64,000 nt of DNA from JBNNGK01 sp050268245 (GTDB lineage: Bacteria > Pseudomonadota > Gammaproteobacteria > Enterobacterales > Enterobacteriaceae): NCBI RefSeq assembly GCF_050268245.1, contig NZ_JBNNGK010000008.1:62001-126000 (forward strand), read 5' to 3'. The notes beneath the pieces were generated by a model that was not told the DNA's origin, searched no databases, and was given only the letters and a program-made list of their open reading frames with translations. The translations under genes and the position numbers were made by a program. Below are positions 8,928 through 18,956 of the stretch, piece after piece (the first letter of the stretch is position 1; each line of letters starts with the position of its first letter).

Positions 8928-9845
8928 ATGTCTGCTTTAAATCGTAAAGTCAGAAAAGCGGTGATCCCGGTTGCGGGATTGGGAACTCGGATGTTGCCAG
9001 CGACAAAAGCTATTCCTAAAGAGATGCTGCCGTTGGTAGATAAGCCACTGATCCAGTATGTCGTAAATGAATGTATTGCGGCAGGAATCAACGAAATCGT
9101 TTTAGTGACACATTCCTCCAAAAATTCGATTGAAAATCATTTTGACACCAGCTTTGAACTCGAAGCGATGCTTGAAAAGCGAGTTAAACGCCAGCTATTA
9201 GATGAAGTGCAATCTATCTGCCCAAAAGGTGTGACGGTAATGCAAGTGCGCCAAGGGGTAGCGAAAGGTCTTGGGCACGCGGTGATGTGTGCTTATCCCA
9301 TGGTGGGGGATGAGCCGGTTGCCGTCATATTGCCAGACGTTATTTTAGATGAATATAGCGCCGATCTGAGTAAAGACAATTTACATGACATGTTAGTGCG
9401 ATTTGAACAAACCGGCATCAGCCAGATTATGGTTGAACCGGTACCTCATAAAGATGTCAGCAGCTATGGTGTGGCTGATTGCAAAGGCTATGATTTGCAG
9501 CCAGGGGAAAGTGCACCGATGGTGAGCGTGGTTGAAAAGCCATCACTGGATAAAGCACCGTCTAATTTAGCCATTGTCGGTCGTTATGTACTTTCCGCTG
9601 ATATTTGGGCATTGCTTGCTAAAACCCCGCCGGGAGCGGGTGATGAAATTCAATTAACCGATGCTATCGACATGCTGATGCAAAAAGAACCGGTTGAGGC
9701 TTATCATTTGAAAGGCATGAGCCATGACTGTGGCAATAAACTGGGATATATGCAGGCATTTGTCGAGTATGGACTGCGTCACGCCAGCTTAGGTAAGGAT
9801 TTTTCCCAGTGGCTACAACAACTGGTCGCCGCTGAAAAAAAATAA
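8928..9845 (+). CDS. galU: UTP-glucose-1-phosphate uridylyltransferase
   Basis: Makes UDP-glucose from UTP and glucose-1-phosphate. 305 residues; nucleotide-binding GLGTRMLPATKAIPKEM near the N terminus and the VEKP sugar-binding lysine motif near 200 are present. A 200-bp gap separates it from rssB, so it has its own promoter. It heads a run galU-ugd-epimerase that would turn glucose-1-phosphate into UDP-glucuronate and UDP-galacturonate for envelope polysaccharides. In E. coli galU is followed by hns; here two extra sugar genes sit between. Confidence 0.96.
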   Translation: MSALNRKVRKAVIPVAGLGTRMLPATKAIPKEMLPLVDKPLIQYVVNECIAAGINEIVLVTHSSKNSIENHFDTSFELEAMLEKRVKRQLLDEVQSICPKGVTVMQVRQGVAKGLGHAVMCAYPMVGDEPVAVILPDVILDEYSADLSKDNLHDMLVRFEQTGISQIMVEPVPHKDVSSYGVADCKGYDLQPGESAPMVSVVEKPSLDKAPSNLAIVGRYVLSADIWALLAKTPPGAGDEIQLTDAIDMLMQKEPVEAYHLKGMSHDCGNKLGYMQAFVEYGLRHASLGKDFSQWLQQLVAAEKK

Positions 9846-9889
9846 ATCTCTCTATCTTTCGTCTTAATTTGAAAAACTAGGATTTTCCC

Positions 9890-11233
9890 ATGAAAGTAAC
9901 AGTTTTTGGTATTGGCTACGTTGGTCTGGTGCAGGCTGCGGTATTGGCTGAGGTTGGTCATGACGTTATGTGTATTGATGTCGACGAACAAAAAGTTGAA
10001 AATCTAAAAAAAGGTAATATCCCTATTTTTGAACCCGGCTTGACACCGCTGGTGCAGCAGAATTTTGAAGCTGGTCGCCTACATTTCAGTACTGATGCGA
10101 AAGCGGGTGTGGCTCATGGTGCTATTCAGTTTATTGCGGTTGGCACCCCTCCTGACGAAGATGGTTCTGCCGATCTAAAATACGTAACCGCAGTTGCGCG
10201 CACCATTGCAGAGCATATGACCGAACGTAAGGTGGTCATCGACAAATCTACGGTACCGGTCGGCACCGCAGATAAAGTACGTCAAGTGATGAGTGAAGCG
10301 TTACAAAAACGTGGCAGCAATGTGCTATTCGATGTGGTATCCAACCCTGAATTTCTAAAAGAAGGTGCTGCAGTTGCCGATTGTATGCGCCCTGAACGTA
10401 TTGTTATCGGTACTGACAATAAAGATGTGATCGAACCGATTCGCGAATTGTATGAGCCATTTAACCGCAATCACGATCGTATAATCTTGATGGATATCCG
10501 CAGTGCGGAGCTGACTAAATACGCCGCTAACTGTATGTTGGCGACAAAAATCAGCTTTATGAATGAAATTTCCAATTTGGCTGAATTGCTTGGTGCAGAT
10601 ATCGAGAAAGTCCGTCAGGGTATTGGTTCTGATTCACGCATTGGCTATCACTTTATTTATCCTGGCTGCGGCTATGGTGGTTCTTGCTTCCCTAAAGATG
10701 TTCAGGCGCTGATCCGTACCTCTGAACACATCGGGTACCAGCCAAAGCTGTTACAGGCTGTGGAACAGGTGAACTATCAGCAAAAATACAAACTTACCCA
10801 GTTTATCAAACATTACTTCGGTGAAAATTTGAGTGGAAAAACCTTCGCGCTGTGGGGCTTGGCATTCAAGCCAAACACCGATGATATGCGCGAAGCCTCC
10901 GCACGGGTGTTGATGGAGACGCTGTGGGCGGCAGGTGCGTCGGTACAGGCTTACGATCCAGAGGCAATGAATGAGGCGCAGCGCATCTACGGTCACCGCG
11001 ACGATCTGAAACTGATGGGGACCAAAGAAGCCGCGTTGCAGGGGGCCGATGCACTGGTCATCTGTACTGAGTGGCAGAATTTCCGCGCCCCGGATTTTGA
11101 TATAATCAAGTCAGCTTTAAAGCAGCCGGTCATCTTCGACGGACGCAACCTGTATGATCCTGAACGTCTGGAGAGTCGCGGTTTCACTTATTATGCGATT
11201 GGTCGGGGTGCATCGGTGCAACCGGTCCTCTAA
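9890..11233 (+). CDS. ugd: UDP-glucose 6-dehydrogenase
   Basis: Oxidises UDP-glucose to UDP-glucuronate in two NAD-dependent steps. 447 residues with an N-terminal Rossmann motif GIGYVG (residues 7-12), a central helix with the KYAANCMLA segment, and the catalytic C266 in GYGGSCFPKD. This is the longer bacterial form (about 445-450), not the ~388-residue E. coli Ugd. Shine-Dalgarno AGGA lies 8 bases before the ATG, 44 bp after galU. The next gene starts 10 bp downstream, so the three genes form an operon. Confidence 0.95.
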   Translation: MKVTVFGIGYVGLVQAAVLAEVGHDVMCIDVDEQKVENLKKGNIPIFEPGLTPLVQQNFEAGRLHFSTDAKAGVAHGAIQFIAVGTPPDEDGSADLKYVTAVARTIAEHMTERKVVIDKSTVPVGTADKVRQVMSEALQKRGSNVLFDVVSNPEFLKEGAAVADCMRPERIVIGTDNKDVIEPIRELYEPFNRNHDRIILMDIRSAELTKYAANCMLATKISFMNEISNLAELLGADIEKVRQGIGSDSRIGYHFIYPGCGYGGSCFPKDVQALIRTSEHIGYQPKLLQAVEQVNYQQKYKLTQFIKHYFGENLSGKTFALWGLAFKPNTDDMREASARVLMETLWAAGASVQAYDPEAMNEAQRIYGHRDDLKLMGTKEAALQGADALVICTEWQNFRAPDFDIIKSALKQPVIFDGRNLYDPERLESRGFTYYAIGRGASVQPVL

Positions 11234-11243
11234 GAGGGTAAAC

Positions 11244-12254
11244 ATGAAATTCTTGGTTACGGGCGCAGCTGGATTTATTGGTTATCATGTCGCTGAGCGA
11301 CTGTTAGCCGCAGGGCATCAGGTTATTGGTATCGATAATCTAAATGATTATTATGATGTTAGTTTGAAAACAGCGCGTCTTGACTTGTTGGCCGGGAAAC
11401 CGGCCTTTCAATTTATTAAGCTGGATTTAGCTGACCGTGAAGGTATGGCTCAGTTATTTGCTGAGCAGCAATTTCAACGTGTAATACACCTCGGCGCACA
11501 AGCCGGGGTACGTTATTCGTTGGAAAATCCGATGGCTTATGCTGACTCAAATTTGATCGGGCATTTAAACGTCTTGGAAGGCTGCCGCCATAATAAAGTT
11601 GAGCACTTGTTGTATGCCTCATCCAGTTCTGTTTATGGATTAAACCGTAAGTTGCCATTTTCAACGGAAGACTCTGTTGACCATCCGGTGTCTTTGTATG
11701 CGGCGACTAAAAAAGCGAATGAACTAATGGCACATAGCTATTCGCACTTATATGGTCTGCCAACTACCGGTTTGCGCTTTTTTACCGTTTATGGCCCTTG
11801 GGGGCGTCCAGATATGGCGCTGTTTAAATTCACTAAGGCGATATTGGCGGGTGATAGCATTGATGTATATAACCATGGTGAGATGCACCGTGACTTTACT
11901 TACATTGATGATATCGCTGAGGCGATAGTACGTTTGCAGGATGTTATCCCACAAACGAATGATAACTGGACTGTAGAGCAGGGGGCGCCAGCAACCAGTT
12001 CTGCACCTTATCATGTGTATAATATCGGCAATAGTAGCCCAGTGAAGCTGATGGAATATATCAGTGCGTTAGAGGGAGCGTTAGGTATCACGGCGCGTAA
12101 GAATATGCTGCCAATGCAGCCTGGTGATGTTTTAGATACCAGTGCAGATACTGCTGAGCTCTATCGCGATATCGGTTTTAAACCGACAACCAGCGTACAG
12201 GAAGGGGTAGCGCAGTTTGTAAGCTGGTATAAGACCTTTTACAACGTGCGGTAA
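11244..12254 (+). CDS. UDP-glucuronate 4-epimerase (Uge/Gla-like)
   Basis: 336-residue extended SDR epimerase: NAD motif GAAGFIG (residues 7-13), serine-rich catalytic SSSSVYG and the YAATK catalytic Tyr-Lys pair, all intact. It resembles Klebsiella Uge and related UDP-glucuronate/galacturonate 4-epimerases rather than GalE of the gal operon. Its position 10 bp after ugd fits use of the ugd product. The likely role is UDP-galacturonate supply for LPS core or other surface glycans. Start chosen at the ATG at 11244 with GAGGG upstream; an upstream in-frame ATG lies inside ugd. Confidence 0.85.
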   Translation: MKFLVTGAAGFIGYHVAERLLAAGHQVIGIDNLNDYYDVSLKTARLDLLAGKPAFQFIKLDLADREGMAQLFAEQQFQRVIHLGAQAGVRYSLENPMAYADSNLIGHLNVLEGCRHNKVEHLLYASSSSVYGLNRKLPFSTEDSVDHPVSLYAATKKANELMAHSYSHLYGLPTTGLRFFTVYGPWGRPDMALFKFTKAILAGDSIDVYNHGEMHRDFTYIDDIAEAIVRLQDVIPQTNDNWTVEQGAPATSSAPYHVYNIGNSSPVKLMEYISALEGALGITARKNMLPMQPGDVLDTSADTAELYRDIGFKPTTSVQEGVAQFVSWYKTFYNVR

Positions 12255-12277
12255 ACCAACAATCCTATTAGGAAATG

Positions 12278-12300
12278 AAGGGGCTTTTGCCCCTTTTTAT
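12278..12300 (+). terminator. Terminator of galU-ugd-epimerase operon
   Basis: AAGGGGC and GCCCCTT pair around a short T-rich loop and are followed by TTTTTAT on the + strand, 24 bp after the epimerase stop. It is a standard intrinsic terminator. Confidence 0.9.
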
Positions 12301-12321
12301 TACGTTATCGTACGGTTGAAG

Positions 12322-12353
12322 CAAAAACAAAAAGGCTCCCATAAGGAGCCTTT
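12322..12353 (-). terminator. hns terminator
   Basis: AAAGGCTCC and GGAGCCTTT form a 9-bp stem with a short loop, and on the minus strand it is followed by TTTTTGTTTTTGC. It sits 23 bp after the hns stop. Confidence 0.9.
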
Positions 12354-12375
12354 AAGATGTGTAATTATATTGCCA

Positions 12376-12783
12376 TTACAGCAGGAAATCGTCCAAAGAC
12401 TTACCTTGCTCTTCAATAGCTTTTTTAATAACTGCTGGAGTACGGCCCTGGCCAGTCCAGGTTTTCATTTCGCCATTTTCATCTTTATACTGGTATTTTG
12501 CTGGGCGTGCAGCACGCTTAGCTTTACCCGCTGCTTTATTGGCAGCCATTGTTTGCAACAGTTCGTTAGGATCAATACCGTCAGCAATCAGCATTTCACG
12601 ATATTGCTGTAATTTACGTGTGCGCTCTTCAATTTCTGCTTGAGCCTGGCTGTCTTCTTCGCGACGTTCGTTCACAACAACTTCCAGTTTCTCAAGCATC
12701 TCTTCCAGCGTTTCCAGGCTACATTCTCTTGCCTGTGCGCGTAGAGTACGGATGTTGTTCAAAATCTTTAATGCTTCGCTCAT
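12376..12783 (-). CDS. hns: Histone-like nucleoid-structuring protein H-NS
   Basis: 135-residue global silencer of AT-rich and horizontally acquired DNA. The N-terminal coiled-coil oligomerisation part spans about residues 1-83, a basic linker follows (KAAGKAKRAARP), and the C-terminal DNA-binding domain carries TWTGQGRTP at 108-116 with the minor-groove QGR triad at 112-114. Nothing is missing. It is divergent from tdk across a 690-bp AT-rich gap. It is the likely silencer of the AT-rich island at 48.9-52.1 kb of this window (inference). Confidence 0.97.
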   Translation of the reverse strand: MSEALKILNNIRTLRAQARECSLETLEEMLEKLEVVVNERREEDSQAQAEIEERTRKLQQYREMLIADGIDPNELLQTMAANKAAGKAKRAARPAKYQYKDENGEMKTWTGQGRTPAVIKKAIEEQGKSLDDFLL

Positions 12784-13471
12784 TGTACTAGTCTCAAATT
12801 ATATTGGTGGGGGCGTCTGGATAATAATAGAGTGCTATTTTCTTTTCTGCAATAGCCAAATTGCTATGAATACTAAAATTTACTCGTTTAAAAACCATTA
12901 ACCGGAATCATTTGGAGAATATCACGGTTTATGTTCAGTTTTAATACTGGGGTTTTTAAGCCAAATTTTCAACAGTCGCAGTATGAATTTTTTCGCTAAC
13001 GCTCTTTCATCACCTAGATATAATTGTGTTTTGAAGCAATATTAGATGAAATTTTGTGGGCACAATCCGCGACTGAACGTAGGCAAACATTGTAAATACT
13101 AAGGGTATATTCGTAAAGATAGTGCCAGTCATCGCTGATAAGTAAGTCTGTTTATAAAAAATTGTGTTTGCGTGAGGGCATATTTACGTAAGGAGAGAGG
13201 TTTCATCTATTCGATGAAGTGACTCCGTAAGGGGGATAGATCATCGCTTTAATGTCGCTATCAAATCATTAGCATTTATTAATGATTCAATCGCAGTTGA
13301 GGGGGGAATAGATGCGAACACATTCTTTCATTGCTATATGTTTCATTCGAAACCTTACCGCGAGCGGGAAAGCTATTGCCGACAAGCTACTGAGCTGGTC
13401 TGTGCCTTATGATATACTTAATCCGCAGACATCTATTTGAATATTTCTTATACCATTGGAATTGCTGACCC
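12784..13471. other. hns-tdk divergent intergenic region
   Basis: About 690 bp without a credible gene. It must hold the hns and tdk promoters and is AT-rich, consistent with H-NS autoregulation. A -10-like TATACT lies at about 13412-13417, some 55 bp before tdk, but no convincing -35 is visible. No conserved RNA structure could be recognised by eye. Confidence 0.5.
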
Positions 13472-14056
13472 ATGGCTCAACTTTATTTTTATTACTCTGC
13501 TATGAATGCAGGTAAGTCTACCGCGTTATTACAATCTTCATATAATTATCAAGAACGTGGTATGCGTACACTAGTATTTACTGCCGAGATCGATCACCGA
13601 TTTGGTGTCGGCAAGGTCAGTTCAAGAATAGGGCTGTCCTCGCAGGCACAACTCTATAATGATCAGACGGCATTGTTCGCTATGATTAATCAAGAACACC
13701 AGCAACAGCCAGTGCATTGCGTTTTAGTGGATGAGAGTCAGTTTCTGACTAAAGAGCAGGTGGGGCAGCTGTGTGAGGTGGTAGATCAACTGGATATCCC
13801 CGTACTGTGTTATGGGCTTCGTACCGACTTCCTCGGTGAGTTGTTCGGTGGCAGCCAGTATCTGCTAGCCTGGGCGGATAAGTTGGTTGAATTGAAAACT
13901 ATCTGCCATTGTGGTCGCAAAGCGAATAGGGTGCTGCGGCTCGACGAGAGTGGCCAGGCGATGCAAGCCGGCGAGCAGGTGGTGATTGGTGGTAATGAAA
14001 GTTACGTTTCAGTGTGTCGCAAGCATTATAAAGAAGCGATGCATGCGATAGAGTAA
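13472..14056 (+). CDS. tdk: Thymidine kinase
   Basis: Phosphorylates thymidine in the salvage pathway. 194 residues, slightly shorter than E. coli Tdk (205) because the C-terminal tail is cut short. P-loop region NAGKST (residues 12-17), catalytic E88 in LVDESQF, lasso-domain tyrosine region and the zinc site (CHCG and the later CRKH) are all present. No strong Shine-Dalgarno precedes the ATG. Divergent from hns. Confidence 0.95.
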   Translation: MAQLYFYYSAMNAGKSTALLQSSYNYQERGMRTLVFTAEIDHRFGVGKVSSRIGLSSQAQLYNDQTALFAMINQEHQQQPVHCVLVDESQFLTKEQVGQLCEVVDQLDIPVLCYGLRTDFLGELFGGSQYLLAWADKLVELKTICHCGRKANRVLRLDESGQAMQAGEQVVIGGNESYVSVCRKHYKEAMHAIE

Positions 14057-14130
14057 CCCGTTAGTGGCATGTTGCGTTAGCCACCTTAGACAATAATGGA
14101 TAACGACTCTTCCCTTCGATTTTTCAAACT

Positions 14131-14160
14131 AACGGTTCCCTGTAGGGAGCCGTTTCTTTT
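14131..14160 (+). terminator. tdk terminator
   Basis: AACGGTTCCC pairs with GGGAGCCGTT (one G-T pair) and is followed by TCTTTT, 75 bp after the tdk stop. Confidence 0.8.
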
Positions 14161-14320
14161 GCCTATTCATTAGCGGCGTATAACCGTTGCCAACAGATTT
14201 CATTTTAAACTGGGATTGGCTTCTGACAATGGAACAAAAATTTTTAGCGAAAGGGGGCTGGCGGGACACACTTCAAGATATTGCTACAGGATTGATAAAG
14301 TTATAAGGATGGATATTGAT

Positions 14321-14355
14321 AAACAGCCCCCGACCTTAATGGCCGAGGGCTGTTT
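14321..14355 (-). terminator. adhE terminator
   Basis: AAACAGCCC and GGGCTGTTT close a long GC-rich stem that continues through a CGACC/GGCCG segment; it lies 83 bp after the adhE stop. The T tract is short. The rest of 14057-14437 shows no gene. Confidence 0.7.
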
Positions 14356-14437
14356 AGATATCTAAACCCAACCGTCATACACATCGCTTAAATGAGGGTA
14401 TCACGGTTTTTGTGGGTTTTATGAGTTCAACATACCG

Positions 14438-17110
14438 TTACTTCTTTGCTTTTTTTTCCGCTTTAGCCGCCACCGGTGCTGTAGCGCCGGCCTCATCTTC
14501 AGATTCACTAAATTTGCGGCCGTAGAAGGTATCCAACATGATTTGTTTCAATTCAGCAATCAGTGGATAGCGAGGGTTGGCACCGGTACATTGGTCATCA
14601 AACGCGTCTTCAGACAGCTTATCGACTTTAGCCAAGAAATCAGCCTCTTGCACGCCAGCCTCACGGATGGAAGCCGGGATACCTAACTCTGCTTTGATCT
14701 CGTCAAGCCAAACCAACAGCTTCTCAATTTTTTGCGCGGTACGGTCACCAGGCGCAGAAAGACCGAGGTGATCGGCGATTTCAGCATAGCGACGGCGAGC
14801 CTGCGGACGGTCATACTGGCTGAATGCGGTCTGCTTGGTTGGGTTGTCGTTAGCGTTATAACGGATAACGTTGGAGATCAACATTGCGTTGGCTAAACCG
14901 TGCGGAATGTGGAATTCGGAGCCCAGTTTGTGAGCCATCGAGTGACATACCCCGAGGAAGGCGTTAGCAAAGGCAATACCGGCAATTGTCGCAGCATTGT
15001 GAACGCGTTCACGTGCTACCGGATTTTTCGCACCTTCTTTATAACTTGCTGGCAGATATTCCTTCAGCAGTTTCAATGCTTGCAGTGCCTGACCATCGGA
15101 GTACTCGTTCGCCAGTACTGACACGTAAGCTTCAAGAGCGTGGGTAACCGCATCAAGACCGCCAAACGCGCACAGTGATTTTGGCATGTTCATGACCAAG
15201 TTGGCATCGACAATTGCCATGTCGGGAGTCAACGCGTAGTCGGCCAACGGATATTTCTGGCCTGTTTGATCGTCGGTTACTACGGCGAATGGCGTAACTT
15301 CAGAACCGGTACCCGAGGTGGTGGTAACCGCAACCATTTTCGCTTTAACGCCCATTTTGGGGAATTTATAGATACGTTTGCGGATATCCATAAAGCGCAA
15401 TGCCAAATCTTCGAAGTGAGTCTCAGGGTGTTCGTACAGTACCCACATGATTTTAGCAGCATCCATCGGAGAACCCCCGCCTAACGCGATAATCACGTCC
15501 GGCTTGAAGGAGTTCATCTGCTCGGCACCTTTGCGTACTACGCTGAGCGTTGGGTCGGCTTCAACCTCGAAGAACACTTCGGTTTCAATGCCATGTGATT
15601 TGAGCACCTTGGTGATTTGGTCGGCATAACCGTTGTTAAACAGGTAACGGTCAGTCACGATGAATGCGCGTTTGGCACCGTCGGTCGCCACTTCTTCTAG
15701 CGCAATCGGTAATGAGCCGCGGCGGAAGTAGATAGATTTCGGAAGTTTATGCCACAACATGTTTTCTGCTCGCTTCGCTACAGTTTTCTTGTTGATCAAG
15801 TGTTTTGGACCAACGTTCTCGGAGATGGAGTTCCCCCCCCATGAGCCGCAACCCAGCGTCAGAGACGGAGCGAGTTTAAAGTTATACAGGTCACCGATTC
15901 CCCCCTGAGAGGCCGGGGTGTTAATCAGAATACGCGCAGTTTTCATCTTGTCGCCAAAGAAAGCGATGCGTTCTTGCTGGTTGTCTTGATCGGTATACAG
16001 ACAAGATGTGTGACCGATACCGCCCATTGCTACCAGTTTTTCCGCTTTGCTAACGGCATCCTCGAAGTCTTTGGCTCGATACATTGCCAGCGTGGGTGAC
16101 AGTTTTTCATGAGCAAATGGCTCAGATTCGTCAACCAGTTTCACTTCACCGATCAGTACCTTGGTGCTGGCTGGGACTTTAATTCCGGCCATTTCAGCAA
16201 TTTTCACTGCGGATTGCCCGACAATGGCGGCATTGAGCCCGCCATTTTTCAGGATGATATCCTGCACGGCCTTCAGTTCCTTGCCTTGAAGCATGTAGCC
16301 GCCGTGAGTAGCAAAGCGTTCGCGAACGGCTTCATAGATGGAGTCGACCACGATAACGGATTGCTCAGAGGCACAAATTACGCCGCTGTCGAAGGTTTTC
16401 GACATCAAGATAGAAGCCACTACGCGTTTGATGTCAGCCGTTTCATCAACGACCACTGGAGTATTACCTGCACCTACGCCAATGGCGGGTTTACCTGAAC
16501 TGTAGGCTGCCTTCACCATGCCAGGCCCACCGGTTGCCAGAATCAGGTTCAAGTCAGGGTGATGCATCAGTTGGTTGGACAATTCAACGGAAGGCTCATC
16601 AATCCAACCAATAATGTCTTTTGGCGCACCTGCGGCGATCGCTGCTTGCAGTACAATATCTGCGGCTTTATTTGTGGCGTTTTTCGCACGGGGATGCGGA
16701 GAGAAGATAATGCCGTTTCGGGTTTTTAGGCTAATCAGTGCCTTAAAAATTGCGGTAGAGGTAGGGTTAGTTGTGGGAACAATACCGCAGATCAATCCGA
16801 TGGGTTCAGCAATGGTGATGGTGCCGAAAGTGTCATCTTCAGACAGGATACCGCAGGTTTTTTCGTCTTTGTAGGCATTGTAGATATATTCAGAAGCGAA
16901 GTGGTTTTTAATAACCTTGTCTTCAACAATGCCCATACCGGATTCTTCGACGGCCATTTTAGCCAAGGGAATGCGTGCATCGGCGGCGGCGAGGGCAGCA
17001 GCGCGGAAGATTTTATCAACTTGCTCTTGGGTGAAGTTGGCATACTCACGCTGGGCTTTTTTGACACGTGCAACAAGCTCGTTCAATTCAGCGACATTTG
17101 TTACAGCCAT
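14438..17110 (-). CDS. adhE: Bifunctional acetaldehyde-CoA / alcohol dehydrogenase
   Basis: Fermentative enzyme converting acetyl-CoA to acetaldehyde and then ethanol, regenerating NAD+; it forms long spirosome filaments. 890 residues, matching the E. coli protein. The N-terminal aldehyde dehydrogenase half (about 1-440) has the catalytic cysteine in GVICASEQS near 245. The C-terminal iron-dependent alcohol dehydrogenase half has the NAD motif GGGSPMDAAK and the metal-binding histidines in HSMAHKLG and HIPHGLAN. It is transcribed alone with its own long upstream region (17111-17623). Confidence 0.97.
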   Translation of the reverse strand: MAVTNVAELNELVARVKKAQREYANFTQEQVDKIFRAAALAAADARIPLAKMAVEESGMGIVEDKVIKNHFASEYIYNAYKDEKTCGILSEDDTFGTITIAEPIGLICGIVPTTNPTSTAIFKALISLKTRNGIIFSPHPRAKNATNKAADIVLQAAIAAGAPKDIIGWIDEPSVELSNQLMHHPDLNLILATGGPGMVKAAYSSGKPAIGVGAGNTPVVVDETADIKRVVASILMSKTFDSGVICASEQSVIVVDSIYEAVRERFATHGGYMLQGKELKAVQDIILKNGGLNAAIVGQSAVKIAEMAGIKVPASTKVLIGEVKLVDESEPFAHEKLSPTLAMYRAKDFEDAVSKAEKLVAMGGIGHTSCLYTDQDNQQERIAFFGDKMKTARILINTPASQGGIGDLYNFKLAPSLTLGCGSWGGNSISENVGPKHLINKKTVAKRAENMLWHKLPKSIYFRRGSLPIALEEVATDGAKRAFIVTDRYLFNNGYADQITKVLKSHGIETEVFFEVEADPTLSVVRKGAEQMNSFKPDVIIALGGGSPMDAAKIMWVLYEHPETHFEDLALRFMDIRKRIYKFPKMGVKAKMVAVTTTSGTGSEVTPFAVVTDDQTGQKYPLADYALTPDMAIVDANLVMNMPKSLCAFGGLDAVTHALEAYVSVLANEYSDGQALQALKLLKEYLPASYKEGAKNPVARERVHNAATIAGIAFANAFLGVCHSMAHKLGSEFHIPHGLANAMLISNVIRYNANDNPTKQTAFSQYDRPQARRRYAEIADHLGLSAPGDRTAQKIEKLLVWLDEIKAELGIPASIREAGVQEADFLAKVDKLSEDAFDDQCTGANPRYPLIAELKQIMLDTFYGRKFSESEDEAGATAPVAAKAEKKAKK

Positions 17111-17623
17111 GGTGCTCTCCTGATAATGTTAAACTCTTTCAGTAAATAAGCCGTGCGAGCAACCAGTATAGACAATCCGATAGGAAATGTGATGAAACAC
17201 AAATAATTTCCGATAGTTAGCTGCATATACTGCTGATTTACTTAAAGAGCTTTACCAAGCGTGAGGCTGGTAGAAGTCAGTATAGAAACGGGCTTACCTC
17301 GTTGGTTCTACTCCCTGACTACGACTAAGAGCTTAACTATTCTTGAGTAGTTATTTTGTGATTTAAATCATAAAAAATGCAAGCTGACTCCATTCAGCAA
17401 TGCTTTTTTGAGATTAATTCTCATTTAAGTGTTCGGTCAGGTATGTCGTAACATAATCAATGTTTGATGGTACGTTGGGTTAACCGCTGTGTAACCATCA
17501 ATTCACATTACTATCCCGGAGTGAAAATGCTGCTGTTAGCTGATGGATTACCCATGCCATTTCTATTACATTAGCGCGCGTAGGCAACCTCTCTTTGATA
17601 AAGCTATTCATGCGGAGTTATTC
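17111..17623. other. adhE-ychE divergent intergenic region
   Basis: About 510 bp with no credible gene. It contains the promoters of adhE and ychE and is AT-rich close to adhE. In-frame codons upstream of the ychE start at 17624 lack family similarity. No specific operator could be assigned. Confidence 0.5.
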
Positions 17624-18268
17624 GTGGGTCAATCTCTGTTGGACTTTTCCGGCTACATAAAATTTTTTGTTGGCCTTTTTGCACTGGTCAACCCGGTAGG
17701 TATTCTGCCGGTATTCATCAGTATGACCAGCTATCAGGCTGAAGCGGGGCGGAATAAAACCAACCTGACTGCCAACCTGTCGGTAGCGATCATTCTTTGG
17801 ACGTCGCTGTTCCTGGGTGAAGGTATATTGCATCTATTCGGGATCTCAATTGATTCGTTTCGCATTGCCGGTGGCATCTTGGTCGTAACCATTGCTATGT
17901 CGATGATCAGTGGCAAATTAGGGGAAGATAAACAGAACAAGCAGGAAAAATCAGAGAGTGCGATTCGTGAAAGCATTGGTGTGGTACCACTGGCTTTGCC
18001 GCTGATGGCAGGACCGGGGGCGATCAGTTCGACCATTGTTTGGAGCTCGCGTTACCACAGCTGGCAAAACCTGTTGGGCTTTACGCTAGCGATTGCGCTT
18101 TTCGCCTTCTGTTGTTGGTTGCTGTTCCGGGCCGCGCCATTATTGGTGCGATTGCTGGGGCAGACGGGAATTAACGTTATTACGCGAATCATGGGGCTAT
18201 TATTGATGGCGTTAGGCATCGAGTTTATTGTTACTGGTATCAAAGCTATTTTCCCTGGATTGTTGTGA
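17624..18268 (+). CDS. ychE: MarC-family inner-membrane protein YchE
   Basis: Six-helix membrane protein of the MarC/UPF0056 family, transport role unproven. The chosen start is GTG at 17624, which gives 214 residues (E. coli 215) and has a GGAG Shine-Dalgarno 6 bases upstream; the longer frame from 17543 adds 27 residues with no family match. Hallmarks are FALVNPVGILPVF in the first helix and LPLMAGPGAIS in the fourth. The central loop (GKLGEDKQNKQEKSE) is nearly the E. coli sequence. Confidence 0.92.
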   Translation: MGQSLLDFSGYIKFFVGLFALVNPVGILPVFISMTSYQAEAGRNKTNLTANLSVAIILWTSLFLGEGILHLFGISIDSFRIAGGILVVTIAMSMISGKLGEDKQNKQEKSESAIRESIGVVPLALPLMAGPGAISSTIVWSSRYHSWQNLLGFTLAIALFAFCCWLLFRAAPLLVRLLGQTGINVITRIMGLLLMALGIEFIVTGIKAIFPGLL

Positions 18269-18956
18269 GTCACTCTGTGGGCTGCGCAATGAATGATTCG
18301 TAAGTAAAATAAATTTTAAATTTTAAATCAATTTAGTAATTCGCATTAATACAGTGCATATAATGGCGAGTCTATCGGCAGATGCACTGTTTTATGGCAT
18401 AAATCCGCCTCTATTGCTCGATATGCGCGCTTCGCGTTATTTTTTGCTCTTTTCTTATCCTTTTTCCACCTCATTCTTCGGTTTTGTTACCATTTTGCTG
18501 TTAATTTAGTCACATGATTCTATGGGGCTTGTCTGGCTTCAATCCAGATGTTATTAGTGATTAATCCCCATGAGATAGGCATTTATTCTTCATTAGCCTA
18601 ATTTGTTAAATAAATGTTTGCTTGTTGGCTTCTGTTACTTAAACGATAACGTCACGGCGGCCTTGCTTTATATTATGTTAATTTTAATCAATAACTTAGA
18701 TTGTAACGTCGAGTGGCTTCTCGCGTAGTGTGGTTTGGGGTTTCACTGGCTAAAAGAGAATTACTTAACATTTTTGTAAAAAACATTGGCTATGAATTTT
18801 TGCATCTGCTAATTTTCGAGCTGCTTTCCTACGGTTAATTCGTGTGACTGCGAGCAAGTGGGAATGATTTTTGCTGGTATCCGTTTAATTAGAATTCTTA
18901 TAAATACTTCACAAAGATCAATAAACCATACTTGTAGGTAAAAAGGAGCCACGACG
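18269..18956. other. ychE-oppA intergenic region and oppA leader
   Basis: About 690 bp of AT-rich DNA without a gene. An inverted repeat ACAGTGCAT...ATGCACTGT followed by TTTTAT lies at 18351-18394 and may be the ychE terminator, although its loop is long. The rest must contain the opp promoter and leader. In E. coli oppA mRNA is repressed by the GcvB small RNA near its ribosome-binding site; I could not confirm a GcvB pairing site here. Confidence 0.5.

Noticed and set aside
12784..13471. A small RNA or small gene between hns and tdk
   Set aside because: No promoter-terminator pair or conserved short frame could be recognised; the region is explained by two divergent promoters.
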